Origin: Acidimicrobiaceae bacterium
GTDB lineage: Bacteria > Actinomycetota > Acidimicrobiia > Acidimicrobiales > RAAP-2
DNA length: 49,585 nt
Direction: 5' to 3'
Assembly (NCBI GenBank): GCA_003138855.1
Contig: PLHF01000036.1
Span: 1-49,585, forward strand
The notes beneath the pieces are model-generated. The model worked only from the letters and a program-made list of their open reading frames with translations. It was not told the DNA's origin and searched no databases. Every line of letters starts with the position of its first letter. The stretch's first letter is position 1. Below are positions 16,657 through 25,363 of the stretch, piece by piece. A program made the translations under genes and the position numbers.

Positions 16657-18150
16657 TCAGCGCTTGTCGCCGGAGGGGAAGTGCAGCTCGATCGGACCGG
16701 CGGCGGCGGAAGCGGACGCCGCCGGCCAGCGGGTGGTGACCGACTTCAGCCGGGTGTTGAAACGGATGCCCTCCATGCCGTGGACGTGGGCGTCGCCGAA
16801 CAGCGACTGCTTCCACCCGCCGAACGAGTAGTAGGCCATGGGTACCGGGATGGCGACGTTGATCCCGACCATCCCGACCTGCACGTCGCGACGGAACCGC
16901 CGGGCGGCACTCCCGTCCCGGGTGAAGATCGCCGTACCGTTGCCGTAGGGATTGGCATTCACCAGGTCGATGGCCTCGTCGAGGGTATCGACCCGGAGCA
17001 CCGACAGCACCGGGCCGAAGATCTCGTCCCGGTAGACCTGCATCGACGGCGACACCCGATCGACCAGGCAGGGCCCGAGGAAGAACCCGGCATCGCCGCC
17101 GGGGACCTTGACCTCCCGGCCGTCCACCACGACGTCGGCTCCTTCGGCTTCGGCCGAGTCGAGGTAGCCGGCGACCCGGTCGCGATGGACCTCGGTGATC
17201 AGCGGCCCCATGTCCGAGGCCGGGTCGGCGCCCGGTCCGGTGGTGAGCCCCAGGGCACGGTCGCGCAGGGCCTCCACCAGCGGGTCCCCGTCCCCCACCA
17301 CGACCACGGCGGAGATGGCCATGCACCGCTCACCGGCCGAACCGTACCCGGCGGCGATCAGTGCGTCGGCGGTGGAGCCCAGATCGGCGTCGCCCATGAC
17401 CACGGCGTGGTTCTTGGCCCCGCCCAGGGCCTGGGCCCGCTTGCCGGAGGCAGTGGCCCGCTCGAACACGTGGCGGGCGACCGGCGTGGAGCCCACGAAC
17501 GACACTGCGGCCACGCCCGGATGGTCGAGGAGTGCGTTGACGGCCTCGGCGTCGCCGTTGAGCACGGTGAACACCCCGTCGGGCAACCCGGCCTCACCCC
17601 ACAGGTCGGCGATCAGCAGCGAGGGCGACGGATCGCGCTCGGAGGGCTTCAGGATGAAGGTGTTGCCGGCGGCGACGGCCACCGGGTACATCCACATCGG
17701 CACCATCACCGGGAAGTTGAACGGGGTGATGCCGGCCACCACCCCCAGGGGCTGGCGGATCGACGACGCATCGACCCCCGTGGACACGTCCTCGGAGAAC
17801 TCGCCCTTCAACAGGTGGGGGATGCCGCAGGCGAACTCCACCACCTCGATGCCCCGGGCCACCTCGCCGCGGGCATCCTCGAGCACCTTGCCGTGCTCGG
17901 CCGTGATCAGCCGGGCCAGGTCGTCGCGGTGCCGGTCGACCAGCTCACGGAAGGTGAAGAGGATCCGGGTCCGGGCGGTGAGCGACGTGTCGCGCCAACC
18001 GGCCCAAGCGTCGGCCGCTGCGGCCACGGCCAGGTCGACGTCGCGCCGGCAGGACAGCACCACCTCGCCGGTCTGCGCGCCGGTTGCGGGGTCGAAGACC
18101 GGTGTAGCCCTCGCCTGGGACCCTTCGACCGATGTTCCGATCTGCTTCAC
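16657..18150 (-). CDS. mmsA: CoA-acylating methylmalonate-semialdehyde dehydrogenase
   Basis: A 497-residue aldehyde dehydrogenase that converts methylmalonate or malonate semialdehyde plus CoA to propionyl- or acetyl-CoA, a late step of valine, beta-alanine and inositol breakdown. The N-terminal substrate loop PFNFPVMVPMWMYP is near 143-156, and the catalytic cysteine is in GSAGERCMAIS (C276). The usual general-base glutamate motif is replaced by ALGGAKNH, as expected for this CoA-acylating subfamily. The start is GTG at 18150 with GGAGAG upstream. It heads a leftward operon with two alpha/beta hydrolases. About 25 residues after the family core (AASASAAAGPIELHFPSGDK) form an unusual low-complexity tail. 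Confidence 0.92.
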   Translation of the reverse strand: MKQIGTSVEGSQARATPVFDPATGAQTGEVVLSCRRDVDLAVAAAADAWAGWRDTSLTARTRILFTFRELVDRHRDDLARLITAEHGKVLEDARGEVARGIEVVEFACGIPHLLKGEFSEDVSTGVDASSIRQPLGVVAGITPFNFPVMVPMWMYPVAVAAGNTFILKPSERDPSPSLLIADLWGEAGLPDGVFTVLNGDAEAVNALLDHPGVAAVSFVGSTPVARHVFERATASGKRAQALGGAKNHAVVMGDADLGSTADALIAAGYGSAGERCMAISAVVVVGDGDPLVEALRDRALGLTTGPGADPASDMGPLITEVHRDRVAGYLDSAEAEGADVVVDGREVKVPGGDAGFFLGPCLVDRVSPSMQVYRDEIFGPVLSVLRVDTLDEAIDLVNANPYGNGTAIFTRDGSAARRFRRDVQVGMVGINVAIPVPMAYYSFGGWKQSLFGDAHVHGMEGIRFNTRLKSVTTRWPAASASAAAGPIELHFPSGDKR

Positions 18151-18311
18151 TCGGTGACTCTCCTCGAGGAGTCCGTCTCCTCATCGTGCGGGTGGATGCC
18201 GGCGGTCGGTGCGGCCCGGCCGGCGCTGGTCGTGCGGGCCGATCGCTGCGCCCGAGGACCGGTCCGGATGCTCCCCGCCGGCTGGCGACGGGCACGTGCC
18301 ACAATCGTCCC

Positions 18312-19025
18312 ATGCCGGCGACCAGTCCGCCCGACGGGGCCGTACAGATGGCAGCGACCGACCGGACCCGTCTCCGGCGGCTGCCCGAGCAGGGATCACA
18401 CCGCACGGCCGACCTCCACGCCGTCCTCGACGCCGGATTCGTCTGCCATCTCGGGCTCGTCGTCGACGACTGGCCGATGGTGGTCCCCACCACTTACGGC
18501 CGGTCCGGCGACCTGCTCTTCCTCCACGGCTCGGTGGCCAGCCGCAGCCTGCGGGCGGCCAAGGTGTCCACGCCGGTGTGCGTGACGGTGACCCACATCG
18601 ATGGGCTGGTGCTGGCCCGGTCGCTGTTCGAGCACTCCGTGAACTACCGGTGCGCCGTGGTCTACGGGGTTCCCGATTTCGTGGGTGACGCGGTGGAGAA
18701 GCTCGAGGGACTTCGGGTCATCAGCGACCAGGTCGCGCCCGGCCAGTGGGAGTACGCGCGGCCTCCCTCGGCCAGGGAGCTGGCTGCCACCACCGTGCTG
18801 CGACTGGCGCTCGATGAGGCCTCGGTCAAGATACGCAGCGGACCGCCCGACGACGGCGACGGGCCCGATACCGACCTCGACCTCTGGGCCGGCGAGATCC
18901 CCCTGCGCACCGTCCGGTTGGACCCGGTGGCCGACCCCACTCTGCGGGCCGGTATCCGGCCCCCTTCCCACCTGTCCGACGGGAACCCGGCTCCGGGATC
19001 GATCTCGCGGCACGACCTGTCCTAG
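18312..19025 (+). CDS. Pyridoxamine 5'-phosphate oxidase-like flavin-binding protein (NimA-type)
   Basis: A 237-residue split-barrel protein of the pyridoxamine phosphate oxidase superfamily, closest in pattern to NimA-like nitroreductase/flavin-binding proteins. Recognisable stretches are the early LDAGFVCHLGLVVDDWP (about 36-52), PTTYGRSGDLLFLHGS and the middle FEHSVNYRCAVVYG. NimA relatives bind flavin or haem and reduce small molecules; the true role here is unknown. The ATG at 18312 is preferred because family similarity starts soon after it, although the frame is open further upstream. The C-terminal 25 residues are proline- and serine-rich. It is divergent from mmsA and converges on alanine dehydrogenase 29 bases later. 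Confidence 0.82.
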   Translation: MPATSPPDGAVQMAATDRTRLRRLPEQGSHRTADLHAVLDAGFVCHLGLVVDDWPMVVPTTYGRSGDLLFLHGSVASRSLRAAKVSTPVCVTVTHIDGLVLARSLFEHSVNYRCAVVYGVPDFVGDAVEKLEGLRVISDQVAPGQWEYARPPSARELAATTVLRLALDEASVKIRSGPPDDGDGPDTDLDLWAGEIPLRTVRLDPVADPTLRAGIRPPSHLSDGNPAPGSISRHDLS

Positions 19026-19054
19026 TCCGGACCGATGCACGCGGCACGGCCCGA

Positions 19055-20176
19055 TCAGTCGAGGACGGAGGCGAGCGGCCTGGAGGCCAACCGGTGGGCG
19101 GCCGCCACGGGCTCGTAGACCACGGTGCCATCGACGACATTGACCCCTTCGGCCAATGCCGCGTCGAGCCGGACCGCGTCGCGCCATCCGTGGTTGGCGA
19201 TGTTGAGGACGTAGGGCAGGGTGGCGTTGACCAGGGCGTGGGTGGACGAATGGGGCACCGCGCCGGGCATGTTGGCCACGCAGTAGAACACGGATCCGCT
19301 GACCTCGAAGGTGGGGTCGGAGTGGGTGGTCGGCCGGGTCGATTCGAAGCACCCCCCCTGGTCCACCGAGATGTCCACCAGCACCGAGCCCGGGCGCATG
19401 CGTGCCACCAGCTCGTCGGACACTAGCTTGGGCGCCTTGGCCCCCACCACCAGGACGGCACCGATCACGATGTCGGCATCGACGCAGGTCTCCTCGATGG
19501 CATGGGTACTGGAGGCCACCGTCTCCAGTGCGCCGCGGAAGTGGTGGTCCACCTGGCGGAGGCGCTCGAGGTTGCGATCGAGGATGAAGACCTCGGAGTG
19601 CATGCCCACGGCCAGGGTGGCCGCGGCCATGCCGGCCACGCCGGCCCCGAGGATCACCACCTTGGCGCATCTCACACCAGGCACGCCGCAGACCAGCACC
19701 CCCCGTCCCCCACCGGGGCGCATCAGGTGGTGGGCGCCCATCAGCGGTGCCATGCGACCGGCCACCTCGCTCATCGGGGTGAGCAAGGGCAGCGAGTTGT
19801 CCGCCAGTCGCACCGTCTCGTAGGCGATGGCGGTGTTGCCCGCGGCGATCAGGGCCTCGGTGCAGGGCAACGACGCAGCCAGGTGGAGGTAGGTGAAGAG
19901 GACCTGGTCCTTGCGCAGCCCGAGGCGCGGGTACTCCTCGGCGATCGGCTCCTTGACGCCCAGGATCAGGTCTGACCCGGCCCAGATGTCGTCGGGGTCC
20001 TCGAGGATCTCCGCCCCGGTGGCCAAGAAGTCCGCATCGGGGATCGACGACCCCACACCTGCGCCCTGCTCGACGTGGACCGTGTGGCCGGCGGCGGTGA
20101 GCTCGCGCACACCGGCCGGGGTGATGGCCACCCGGTACTCGTCTGCCTTCACCTCTTTCGGGACTCCGACGATCAT
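19055..20176 (-). CDS. ald: Alanine dehydrogenase
   Basis: A 373-residue NAD-dependent L-alanine dehydrogenase that interconverts alanine and pyruvate plus ammonium. The family opening VGVPKEVKADEYRVAITP (about 3-20), the substrate-binding lysine in GVKEP (K75) and catalytic histidine in TYLHLA (H98) are present. So are the Rossmann motif ILGAGVAGMAA near 174-184 and the closing NHGW stretch. The length matches the family (371-378). It begins only eight bases after the APC permease stop and is probably the third gene of the leftward operon. With a pyruvate-dependent aminotransferase encoded opposite, it would recycle alanine to pyruvate and release ammonium. Confidence 0.95.
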   Translation of the reverse strand: MIVGVPKEVKADEYRVAITPAGVRELTAAGHTVHVEQGAGVGSSIPDADFLATGAEILEDPDDIWAGSDLILGVKEPIAEEYPRLGLRKDQVLFTYLHLAASLPCTEALIAAGNTAIAYETVRLADNSLPLLTPMSEVAGRMAPLMGAHHLMRPGGGRGVLVCGVPGVRCAKVVILGAGVAGMAAATLAVGMHSEVFILDRNLERLRQVDHHFRGALETVASSTHAIEETCVDADIVIGAVLVVGAKAPKLVSDELVARMRPGSVLVDISVDQGGCFESTRPTTHSDPTFEVSGSVFYCVANMPGAVPHSSTHALVNATLPYVLNIANHGWRDAVRLDAALAEGVNVVDGTVVYEPVAAAHRLASRPLASVLD

Positions 20177-20183
20177 TCCAACC

Positions 20184-21698
20184 TCACTCGCCGATCTCCG
20201 TGTAGACGACCGGCTTCTGCTTGAAGAAGTCGCCCTTTGTGGTGAGACGGGCGAGGATCACCAGCGGGACGCCGAGCACCAGCGTGATGATGTCGGCATA
20301 CCCGCCGCTCCACCCGGCCACGGCGATGACCTTCACGCCCACGGCCAGCAGCACGACGCCACCGACGAAGGGGAGGAGGATCCCGGTGAAGAAGAACCGG
20401 ACTTCCTTGAAGGCCACCTTGCGGTAGGCCCAGGCACAGGTGACCCCGGTCACGCCGTAGTAGAAGGCGATCAGCACACCGATGTTCGAGATCAGGTCGC
20501 CGAACACCTTGCTGATCGAAGACACGTTGCTCACCATCACGATGCCGAACATGCAGATGAAGGCCAGGATGAGCGTTCCCACGGCCGGGGTCTTGAGCTT
20601 GCCCTGGATGGTGCCGAAGACCTTGGGGAACACACGGTCACGGGACATCGACAGCGTGATGCGGGCCGCCGGCAACAGGGTGGTCTGGGTGGTGGCCACC
20701 GTGGACGACAGCACGGCGATGATCATCACGTACCCGGCCCAGTGGCCGGCCGCCTGCTGGGCGAAGTACAAGAGGATGGTCGCCCCGTGGGCGTTCCATT
20801 CCTTGGCGGGCAGGAGCATCTGGGCGGCGATGATGTTGATGGCGAAGATCAACAGCAGCAGGAACATGGCGATGATGCCGGCATGGCCCGGGGTCTTGGT
20901 GGCGTTCTTCGACTCCTCGTTGAGGTTGGTGGCGGTGTCCCACCCCCAGAAGAAGAAGACGCCGAGCACGAGGCCGCCGGAGAAGGCGGCGAACCCGTGG
21001 ACGGACATCGGACTGAGCCACGACCAATGGAAGCTGGTGGAGCCGGCCGGGTGGGAAACCGCCACCTTGACGATGCCCCAGATCGAGAAGCCGATGACCG
21101 CGACATACTCGATGGTCAGGAGCACCCACTGGAAGTCGACGGTCCAGCGGATCCCCCAGATGCAGATGAAGGTGATCAGGGCCAGCCACGCCCCGGCGAC
21201 GACCGCCTGGGTGCCGATGTCGGAAGCCGTCGACGAGGAGACCCAGCCCCATTCGTTGAACAGCTGGAGGGTGTACGCCCCGGCGACGAGGGGTGCCGAG
21301 ATGCAGAACAGGACGCTGGTCGCCACCTGCACCCAGCCGTTGAACCAGCCCACCGTCGGATGGACCAGCTTGGACAGCCACGCGTACGAGGCCCCGCAGT
21401 CGGGGTCGCGGCGGTTGAGGTGGAAGTAGGAGATGGCGATGAACAGCACCGGCACGAAGCTGAGCCAGATGATGGCCGGCCCGGCGTAGGCGACACCGAC
21501 GACACTGAACAGCAGGAACATGGTGGCGGCCAACGTGTAAGCCGGGGCCACCGACGACACGGCCACGACCGTCGCGTCGAAGAGGTTGAGGGTGTCGGCC
21601 CGCAAGGAGGGGCCGGCTTCGGCGCCAGGCACCGGCGCCCCGAACGGACCTGGTACCTCCGGCGGCGAACCTGTGCTGTCGACGACGTCCGTGCTCAT
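20184..21698 (-). CDS. APC-family amino acid/polyamine permease
   Basis: A 504-residue secondary transporter with about twelve membrane helices. The N-terminal APC signature (TLNLFDATVVAVSSVAPAYT, about 36-55) and the unwound first helix are recognisable, followed by PDCGASYAWLSKLV near 108-121. The protein resembles actinobacterial permeases found beside putrescine and GABA catabolic genes, so it likely imports an amine or amino acid from outside the cell. It sits between aminobutyraldehyde dehydrogenase (83 bases upstream) and alanine dehydrogenase (seven bases downstream). Exact substrate is inferred from the neighbourhood only. Confidence 0.9.
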   Translation of the reverse strand: MSTDVVDSTGSPPEVPGPFGAPVPGAEAGPSLRADTLNLFDATVVAVSSVAPAYTLAATMFLLFSVVGVAYAGPAIIWLSFVPVLFIAISYFHLNRRDPDCGASYAWLSKLVHPTVGWFNGWVQVATSVLFCISAPLVAGAYTLQLFNEWGWVSSSTASDIGTQAVVAGAWLALITFICIWGIRWTVDFQWVLLTIEYVAVIGFSIWGIVKVAVSHPAGSTSFHWSWLSPMSVHGFAAFSGGLVLGVFFFWGWDTATNLNEESKNATKTPGHAGIIAMFLLLLIFAINIIAAQMLLPAKEWNAHGATILLYFAQQAAGHWAGYVMIIAVLSSTVATTQTTLLPAARITLSMSRDRVFPKVFGTIQGKLKTPAVGTLILAFICMFGIVMVSNVSSISKVFGDLISNIGVLIAFYYGVTGVTCAWAYRKVAFKEVRFFFTGILLPFVGGVVLLAVGVKVIAVAGWSGGYADIITLVLGVPLVILARLTTKGDFFKQKPVVYTEIGE

Positions 21699-21753
21699 GT
21701 GCTCTCCCCTTGCAGTTGGAACGGTCGGTGAAGATGCCCTCGTGTGGCCCTGC

Positions 21754-21786
21754 TCAACTGGTGCTGGTCAACTGGTGCTGCTCAAC
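21754..21786. repeat. Short 14-bp tandem repeat at the aldehyde dehydrogenase stop
   Basis: TCAACTGGTGCTG occurs at 21754 and again at 21768 with a 14-base period, and a third partial copy begins at 21782. The last copy contains the stop codon of the aldehyde dehydrogenase. It looks like slippage just downstream of the gene, in the gap before the permease. Confidence 0.7.
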
Positions 21787-23242
21787 CTGCGATGTAGCTC
21801 ATCACGTGCTTGATGCGGGTGTAGTCCTCGAATCCGTACGAGGACAGGTCCTTGCCGTAGCCGGAATGCTTGAACCCCCCGTGGGGCATCTCGGCCACGA
21901 TCGGGATGTGGGTGTTGATCCACACGCAGCCGAAGTCGAGCGCCTTGGCCATGCGCATGGCGCGACCGTGATGCTGAGTCCACACGCTCGATGCCAGCCC
22001 GTAGCGGACGCCGTTGGCCCAGGCGATGGCCTGGTCCTCGTCGGAAAAGCGCTGCACGGTGATGGCCGGCCCGAACAACTCCTCCTGCACCACCTCGTCG
22101 CTCTGGTCGACGCCGGCGATCACCGAAGGGGCGAAGCAGAAGCCCCGGTCACCGACCCGGGCACCACCGGTCACCACCTCGGCGTGCGTGGGCAGCCGGT
22201 CGAAGAAGCCGGTGAGGCGCTCCAGTTGGTTCGCACTGTTCAGCGGCCCGAAGTCGGCGTCCTCCACGTCGAGGCCGCCGACGGTCTGGGACCGGGCCTG
22301 CTCCGTCAGGGCCGACACAAACTCGTCGTAGACCCTGGGCCCGGCCAGCACCCGGGTCGCCGCCGTGCAGTCCTGACCGGCGTTGAAGTACCCGGCGACG
22401 GCGATGCCCTCGGCAGCTGCGGCGATGTCGGCGTCGTCGAAGACGACCACCGGGGACTTGCCCCCGAGCTCCAGATGGACCCGCTTCAGGTCGGCGGCCG
22501 CCGTGGTGGCCACCTCCATGCCGGCACGGACGCTCCCGGTCACCGACACCATGGCCGGCACCGGGTGCTCCACCAGCAGCCGGCCGGTGTCGCGGTCGCC
22601 GCACACCACGTTGAAGACACCCGCCGGGAGGAACTCGGCCATGATCTCGGCCATCAGTACGGAGGACGCCGGCGTGGTGTCAGCCGGCTTCAGCACCATG
22701 CTGTTGCCGGCGGCCAGCGCCGGGGCCCACTTCCATACGGCCATCATCATCGGGTAGTTCCACGGTGTGACCGCTGCGCAAACGCCGATCGGCTCCCTCC
22801 GGATGAACGAGGTGTGGTCCTTCATGTACTCGCCGGCCGACTTGCCCTCGAGGTGGCGTGCCGCCCCTGCGAAGAAGCGGATCTGGTCGACCATCTGGGG
22901 GACTTCCTCGGACATGGTGAGGGCGACCGGCTTGCCGGTGTTGGCACTCTCGACGGTCACCAGGTCCTCGGCCCGAGCCTCGAGGGCGTCGGCGATACGG
23001 AAGAGGGCCAGGCTGCGCTCCGACGGTGTGGCGTCGCGCCACCCGGGGAATGCGTCGGCTGCCGCAGCGACGGCAGCATCGACGTCCTTGGCCCCGGACA
23101 CCGGTGCCTCGAGGTACTCCTCGCCGGTACTCGGGTCGACCAGCATGGCGGTGTAACCGTCGATGCTCGAGACGTGGGAACCGCCGACGAAGTTCGACAG
23201 TGGCCGACTCGAGGTGGCCTCGCCCGACTGCTGATTGCTCAC
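21782..23242 (-). CDS. Gamma-aminobutyraldehyde dehydrogenase
   Basis: A 486-residue NAD-dependent aldehyde dehydrogenase of the aminobutyraldehyde/betaine-aldehyde branch. It would oxidise 4-aminobutanal, made from putrescine, to GABA. The cofactor and catalytic motifs are TPWNYPMMM near 159-167, LELGGKSP with general base E258, and GQDCTAATR with nucleophile C292; all are intact. The start is a GTG at 23242 preceded by GGGGAGGGG. It heads the leftward operon and is divergent from the Lrp gene across a 274-bp regulatory gap. PuuC/PatD-type function is inferred from sequence plus the adjacent aminotransferase, permease and FAD oxidase. Confidence 0.9.
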   Translation of the reverse strand: MSNQQSGEATSSRPLSNFVGGSHVSSIDGYTAMLVDPSTGEEYLEAPVSGAKDVDAAVAAAADAFPGWRDATPSERSLALFRIADALEARAEDLVTVESANTGKPVALTMSEEVPQMVDQIRFFAGAARHLEGKSAGEYMKDHTSFIRREPIGVCAAVTPWNYPMMMAVWKWAPALAAGNSMVLKPADTTPASSVLMAEIMAEFLPAGVFNVVCGDRDTGRLLVEHPVPAMVSVTGSVRAGMEVATTAAADLKRVHLELGGKSPVVVFDDADIAAAAEGIAVAGYFNAGQDCTAATRVLAGPRVYDEFVSALTEQARSQTVGGLDVEDADFGPLNSANQLERLTGFFDRLPTHAEVVTGGARVGDRGFCFAPSVIAGVDQSDEVVQEELFGPAITVQRFSDEDQAIAWANGVRYGLASSVWTQHHGRAMRMAKALDFGCVWINTHIPIVAEMPHGGFKHSGYGKDLSSYGFEDYTRIKHVMSYIAG

Positions 23243-23516
23243 TGCCCCTCCCCAGGGTTTCCGATCACTTGCTCAGAGCGCCCGCCCGACATGCAGCACA
23301 AACACGTACTCGTCCTGTATTGATAGGTCATAGTGACCGAAGAATTCCCATGAGACAAGGTTTTTCTGAATTTTGTTTCCGTTGAGCCACGGATTCGATC
23401 GGTCTTCTCCCAAATTTCCGCGCTAACTGCTATAACGGAAAGACTATGAACAGTTTGAGAACGGGCGCGTCGACGACGTGCTCCTGCTCGCGGGTGCACC
23501 CGCGGGGGCTCCGGGG
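23243..23516. promoter_or_regulatory. Divergent control region of the amine catabolic locus
   Basis: This 274-bp gap between aminobutyraldehyde dehydrogenase and the Lrp gene contains the most AT-rich stretch of the locus (about 23315-23450). Two inverted half-sites, TTTCCGTT at 23376-23383 and AACGGAAA at 23434-23441, lie 50 bases apart. TATAAC at 23431-23436 is a possible -10 box for the rightward genes. Lrp-family proteins commonly bind such spaced sites and wrap the DNA. Autoregulation and control of both operons from here is my inference. Confidence 0.55.
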
Positions 23517-23996
23517 ATGAGTTCGCCGAACTCGAGACCACCGCCAAACGGGCTGCTCGACGACGTCAACAAGGCAATCGTCGAGGAGCTTCAACAGGAC
23601 GGCCGCCGTACCTACGGATCCATCGCCGTTGCCGTGGGCCTGTCGGAGGCCGCCGTCCGCCAGCGGGTCCAGAAGATGCGCGACGCGGGGGTCATGCAGA
23701 TCGTGGCGGTCACCGATCCCCTGCAGGTCGGCTTCAGCAGCCAGGCCATGGTCGGCATCCGGACCGACGGTGATGCGCGGGCCGTGGCCGATCGGCTGGC
23801 CGCCGTCGACGACATCGACTACGTGGTGATGTGCGCCGGGTCGTTCGACATCCTCGTGGAGCTGGTGTGTGAGGACGAGGAGAGCATCCTCGAACTGCTC
23901 AACGGGGTCATCCGTCAGATCCCCGGGGTGCGGGACACCGAGACGTTCATGTATCTGAAGTTGACCAAGCAGACCTATACATGGGGGACCCGATGA
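23517..23996 (+). CDS. Lrp/AsnC-family transcriptional regulator
   Basis: A 159-residue regulator: an N-terminal helix-turn-helix (DDVNKAIVEELQQDGR, then YGSIAVAVGLSEAAVRQRVQ, about 14-60) followed by a RAM ligand-binding domain (VMQIVAVTDPLQVGF to the C-terminus). Length and layout are typical of Lrp/AsnC. I prefer the ATG at 23517, which is followed by family-like sequence; a GTG at 23478 would add 13 residues. The stop overlaps the aminotransferase ATG (ATGA at 23993-23996), so regulator and enzyme are co-translated. It probably senses an amine, amino acid or pathway intermediate and controls both divergent operons. Confidence 0.9.
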   Translation: MSSPNSRPPPNGLLDDVNKAIVEELQQDGRRTYGSIAVAVGLSEAAVRQRVQKMRDAGVMQIVAVTDPLQVGFSSQAMVGIRTDGDARAVADRLAAVDDIDYVVMCAGSFDILVELVCEDEESILELLNGVIRQIPGVRDTETFMYLKLTKQTYTWGTR

Positions 23997-25363
23997 GCGA
24001 CTTTTCCAACGAGGCACTGCAAGAAAGTGCACGCCGACACCTGTGGATGCACTTCACCCAGATGAAGGGTGGCGGCGACCACGAGATCCCGATGATCGTC
24101 CGGGGCGAGGGCGAGTGGGTCTACGACCAGAACGGCAAGCGCTACCTCGACGGCCTGTCCGGGCTGTTCACCAGCCAGATCGGCCACGGTCGGACCGAGC
24201 TGGCCGAGGCGGCCGCCCGTCAGGCCGCCAAGCTCGCCTACTTTCCGGTGTGGAGCTACGCCCATCCGATGGCGGTCGAGCTCGCCGACCGCCTGGCCGG
24301 CATCACCCCGGCGGACTGCAACCGTATCTTCTTCACCAGTGGCGGGTCCGAAGCGGTGGAGTCGGCATGGAAGCTTGCCCGGCAGTACTTCCGGGTCACC
24401 GGTCAGCCCGATCGGCTCAAGGTGATCAGCCGCAACATCGCCTATCACGGGGCCACCATGGGTGCGCTCTCGATCACCGGGCTGGCCGCCATCAAGACCC
24501 CCTTCGAACCGTTGGTGCCGGGGGCCCTCAAGGTCCCCAACACCAACTTCTACCGGGCCCCCTACTTCGCGGACGACATCGACGCGTTCGGACAGTGGGC
24601 CGCCGACGCCATCGAACAGGCCATCCTGATCGAGGGGCCCGAGACCGTGGCCGCGGTCTTCCTCGAGCCCGTACAGAACGCCGGGGGCTGCTTCCCCCCT
24701 CCCCCGGGGTACTTCCGACGGGTGCGCGAGATCTGCGACAAGTTCGGCGCCCTGCTGGTGTCCGACGAGGTGATCTGCGCCTTCGGCCGCCTGGGCCACT
24801 GGTTCGGCGCCGAGCGCTACGACTACCGGCCGGACATGGTCACCATGGCCAAGGGGTTGACCAGCGGCTACTCCCCCCTCGGTGCCCTGGCCGTCAGCGA
24901 CCGCCTGGTGGAGCCCTTCCTCAACGGCGCCAGCTTCCTCCACGGCATCACCTTTGCCGGTCATCCGGTGAGCGCCGCAGTGGCCCTGGCCAACATCGAC
25001 GTGTTCGAGAAGGAGGACATCCTCGGCAACGTGCAGAGGAACGAGCCCCTGTTTCGGGCGTCGCTCGAGACCCTCAGGGACCTACCCATCGTCGGGGACG
25101 TCAGGGGCGCGGGGTACTTCTACGGGATCGAACTGGTCAAGGACAAGGAGACCAAGGAGACCTTCGACGACGACGAAGCCGACCGGCTGCTCCGCGGCTT
25201 CCTCTCCGGGGCGCTCTACGAAGCCGGCCTGATCTGCCGGGCCGACGACCGGGGGGACCCGGTGGTGCAGTTGGCCCCGCCGTTGACCTGCGGTGAGGAG
25301 CACTTCGAGTTCATGACCTCGACGCTGCGCACCGTGCTCACCGAAGCGTGGAAGCAGATCTGA
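23993..25363 (+). CDS. Class III aminotransferase, putrescine/diamine:pyruvate type
   Basis: A 456-residue PLP enzyme of the class III omega-aminotransferases. The PLP-phosphate region TSGGSEAVESAW is near 115-126, the cofactor aspartate lies in LLVSDEVICAFGR (D258), and the PLP lysine in TMAKGLTSGYSP (K287). The sequence strongly resembles the actinobacterial group annotated as aspartate aminotransferase family, found with Lrp and aminobutyraldehyde dehydrogenase, so transfer of an amine from putrescine or a similar diamine to pyruvate is likely. Related enzymes use taurine; with xsc 9 kb away that option stays open. The start at 23993 (not 23981) overlaps the Lrp stop and has GGGGGACC upstream. 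The FAD oxidase start overlaps its end by 16 bases. Confidence 0.9.
   Translation: MSDFSNEALQESARRHLWMHFTQMKGGGDHEIPMIVRGEGEWVYDQNGKRYLDGLSGLFTSQIGHGRTELAEAAARQAAKLAYFPVWSYAHPMAVELADRLAGITPADCNRIFFTSGGSEAVESAWKLARQYFRVTGQPDRLKVISRNIAYHGATMGALSITGLAAIKTPFEPLVPGALKVPNTNFYRAPYFADDIDAFGQWAADAIEQAILIEGPETVAAVFLEPVQNAGGCFPPPPGYFRRVREICDKFGALLVSDEVICAFGRLGHWFGAERYDYRPDMVTMAKGLTSGYSPLGALAVSDRLVEPFLNGASFLHGITFAGHPVSAAVALANIDVFEKEDILGNVQRNEPLFRASLETLRDLPIVGDVRGAGYFYGIELVKDKETKETFDDDEADRLLRGFLSGALYEAGLICRADDRGDPVVQLAPPLTCGEEHFEFMTSTLRTVLTEAWKQI

Noticed and set aside
15820-18585. A 921-codon plus-strand open frame opposite mmsA and the epoxide hydrolase
   Set aside because: Shadow of the two minus-strand enzymes with intact catalytic motifs; no protein family pattern in the plus frame.
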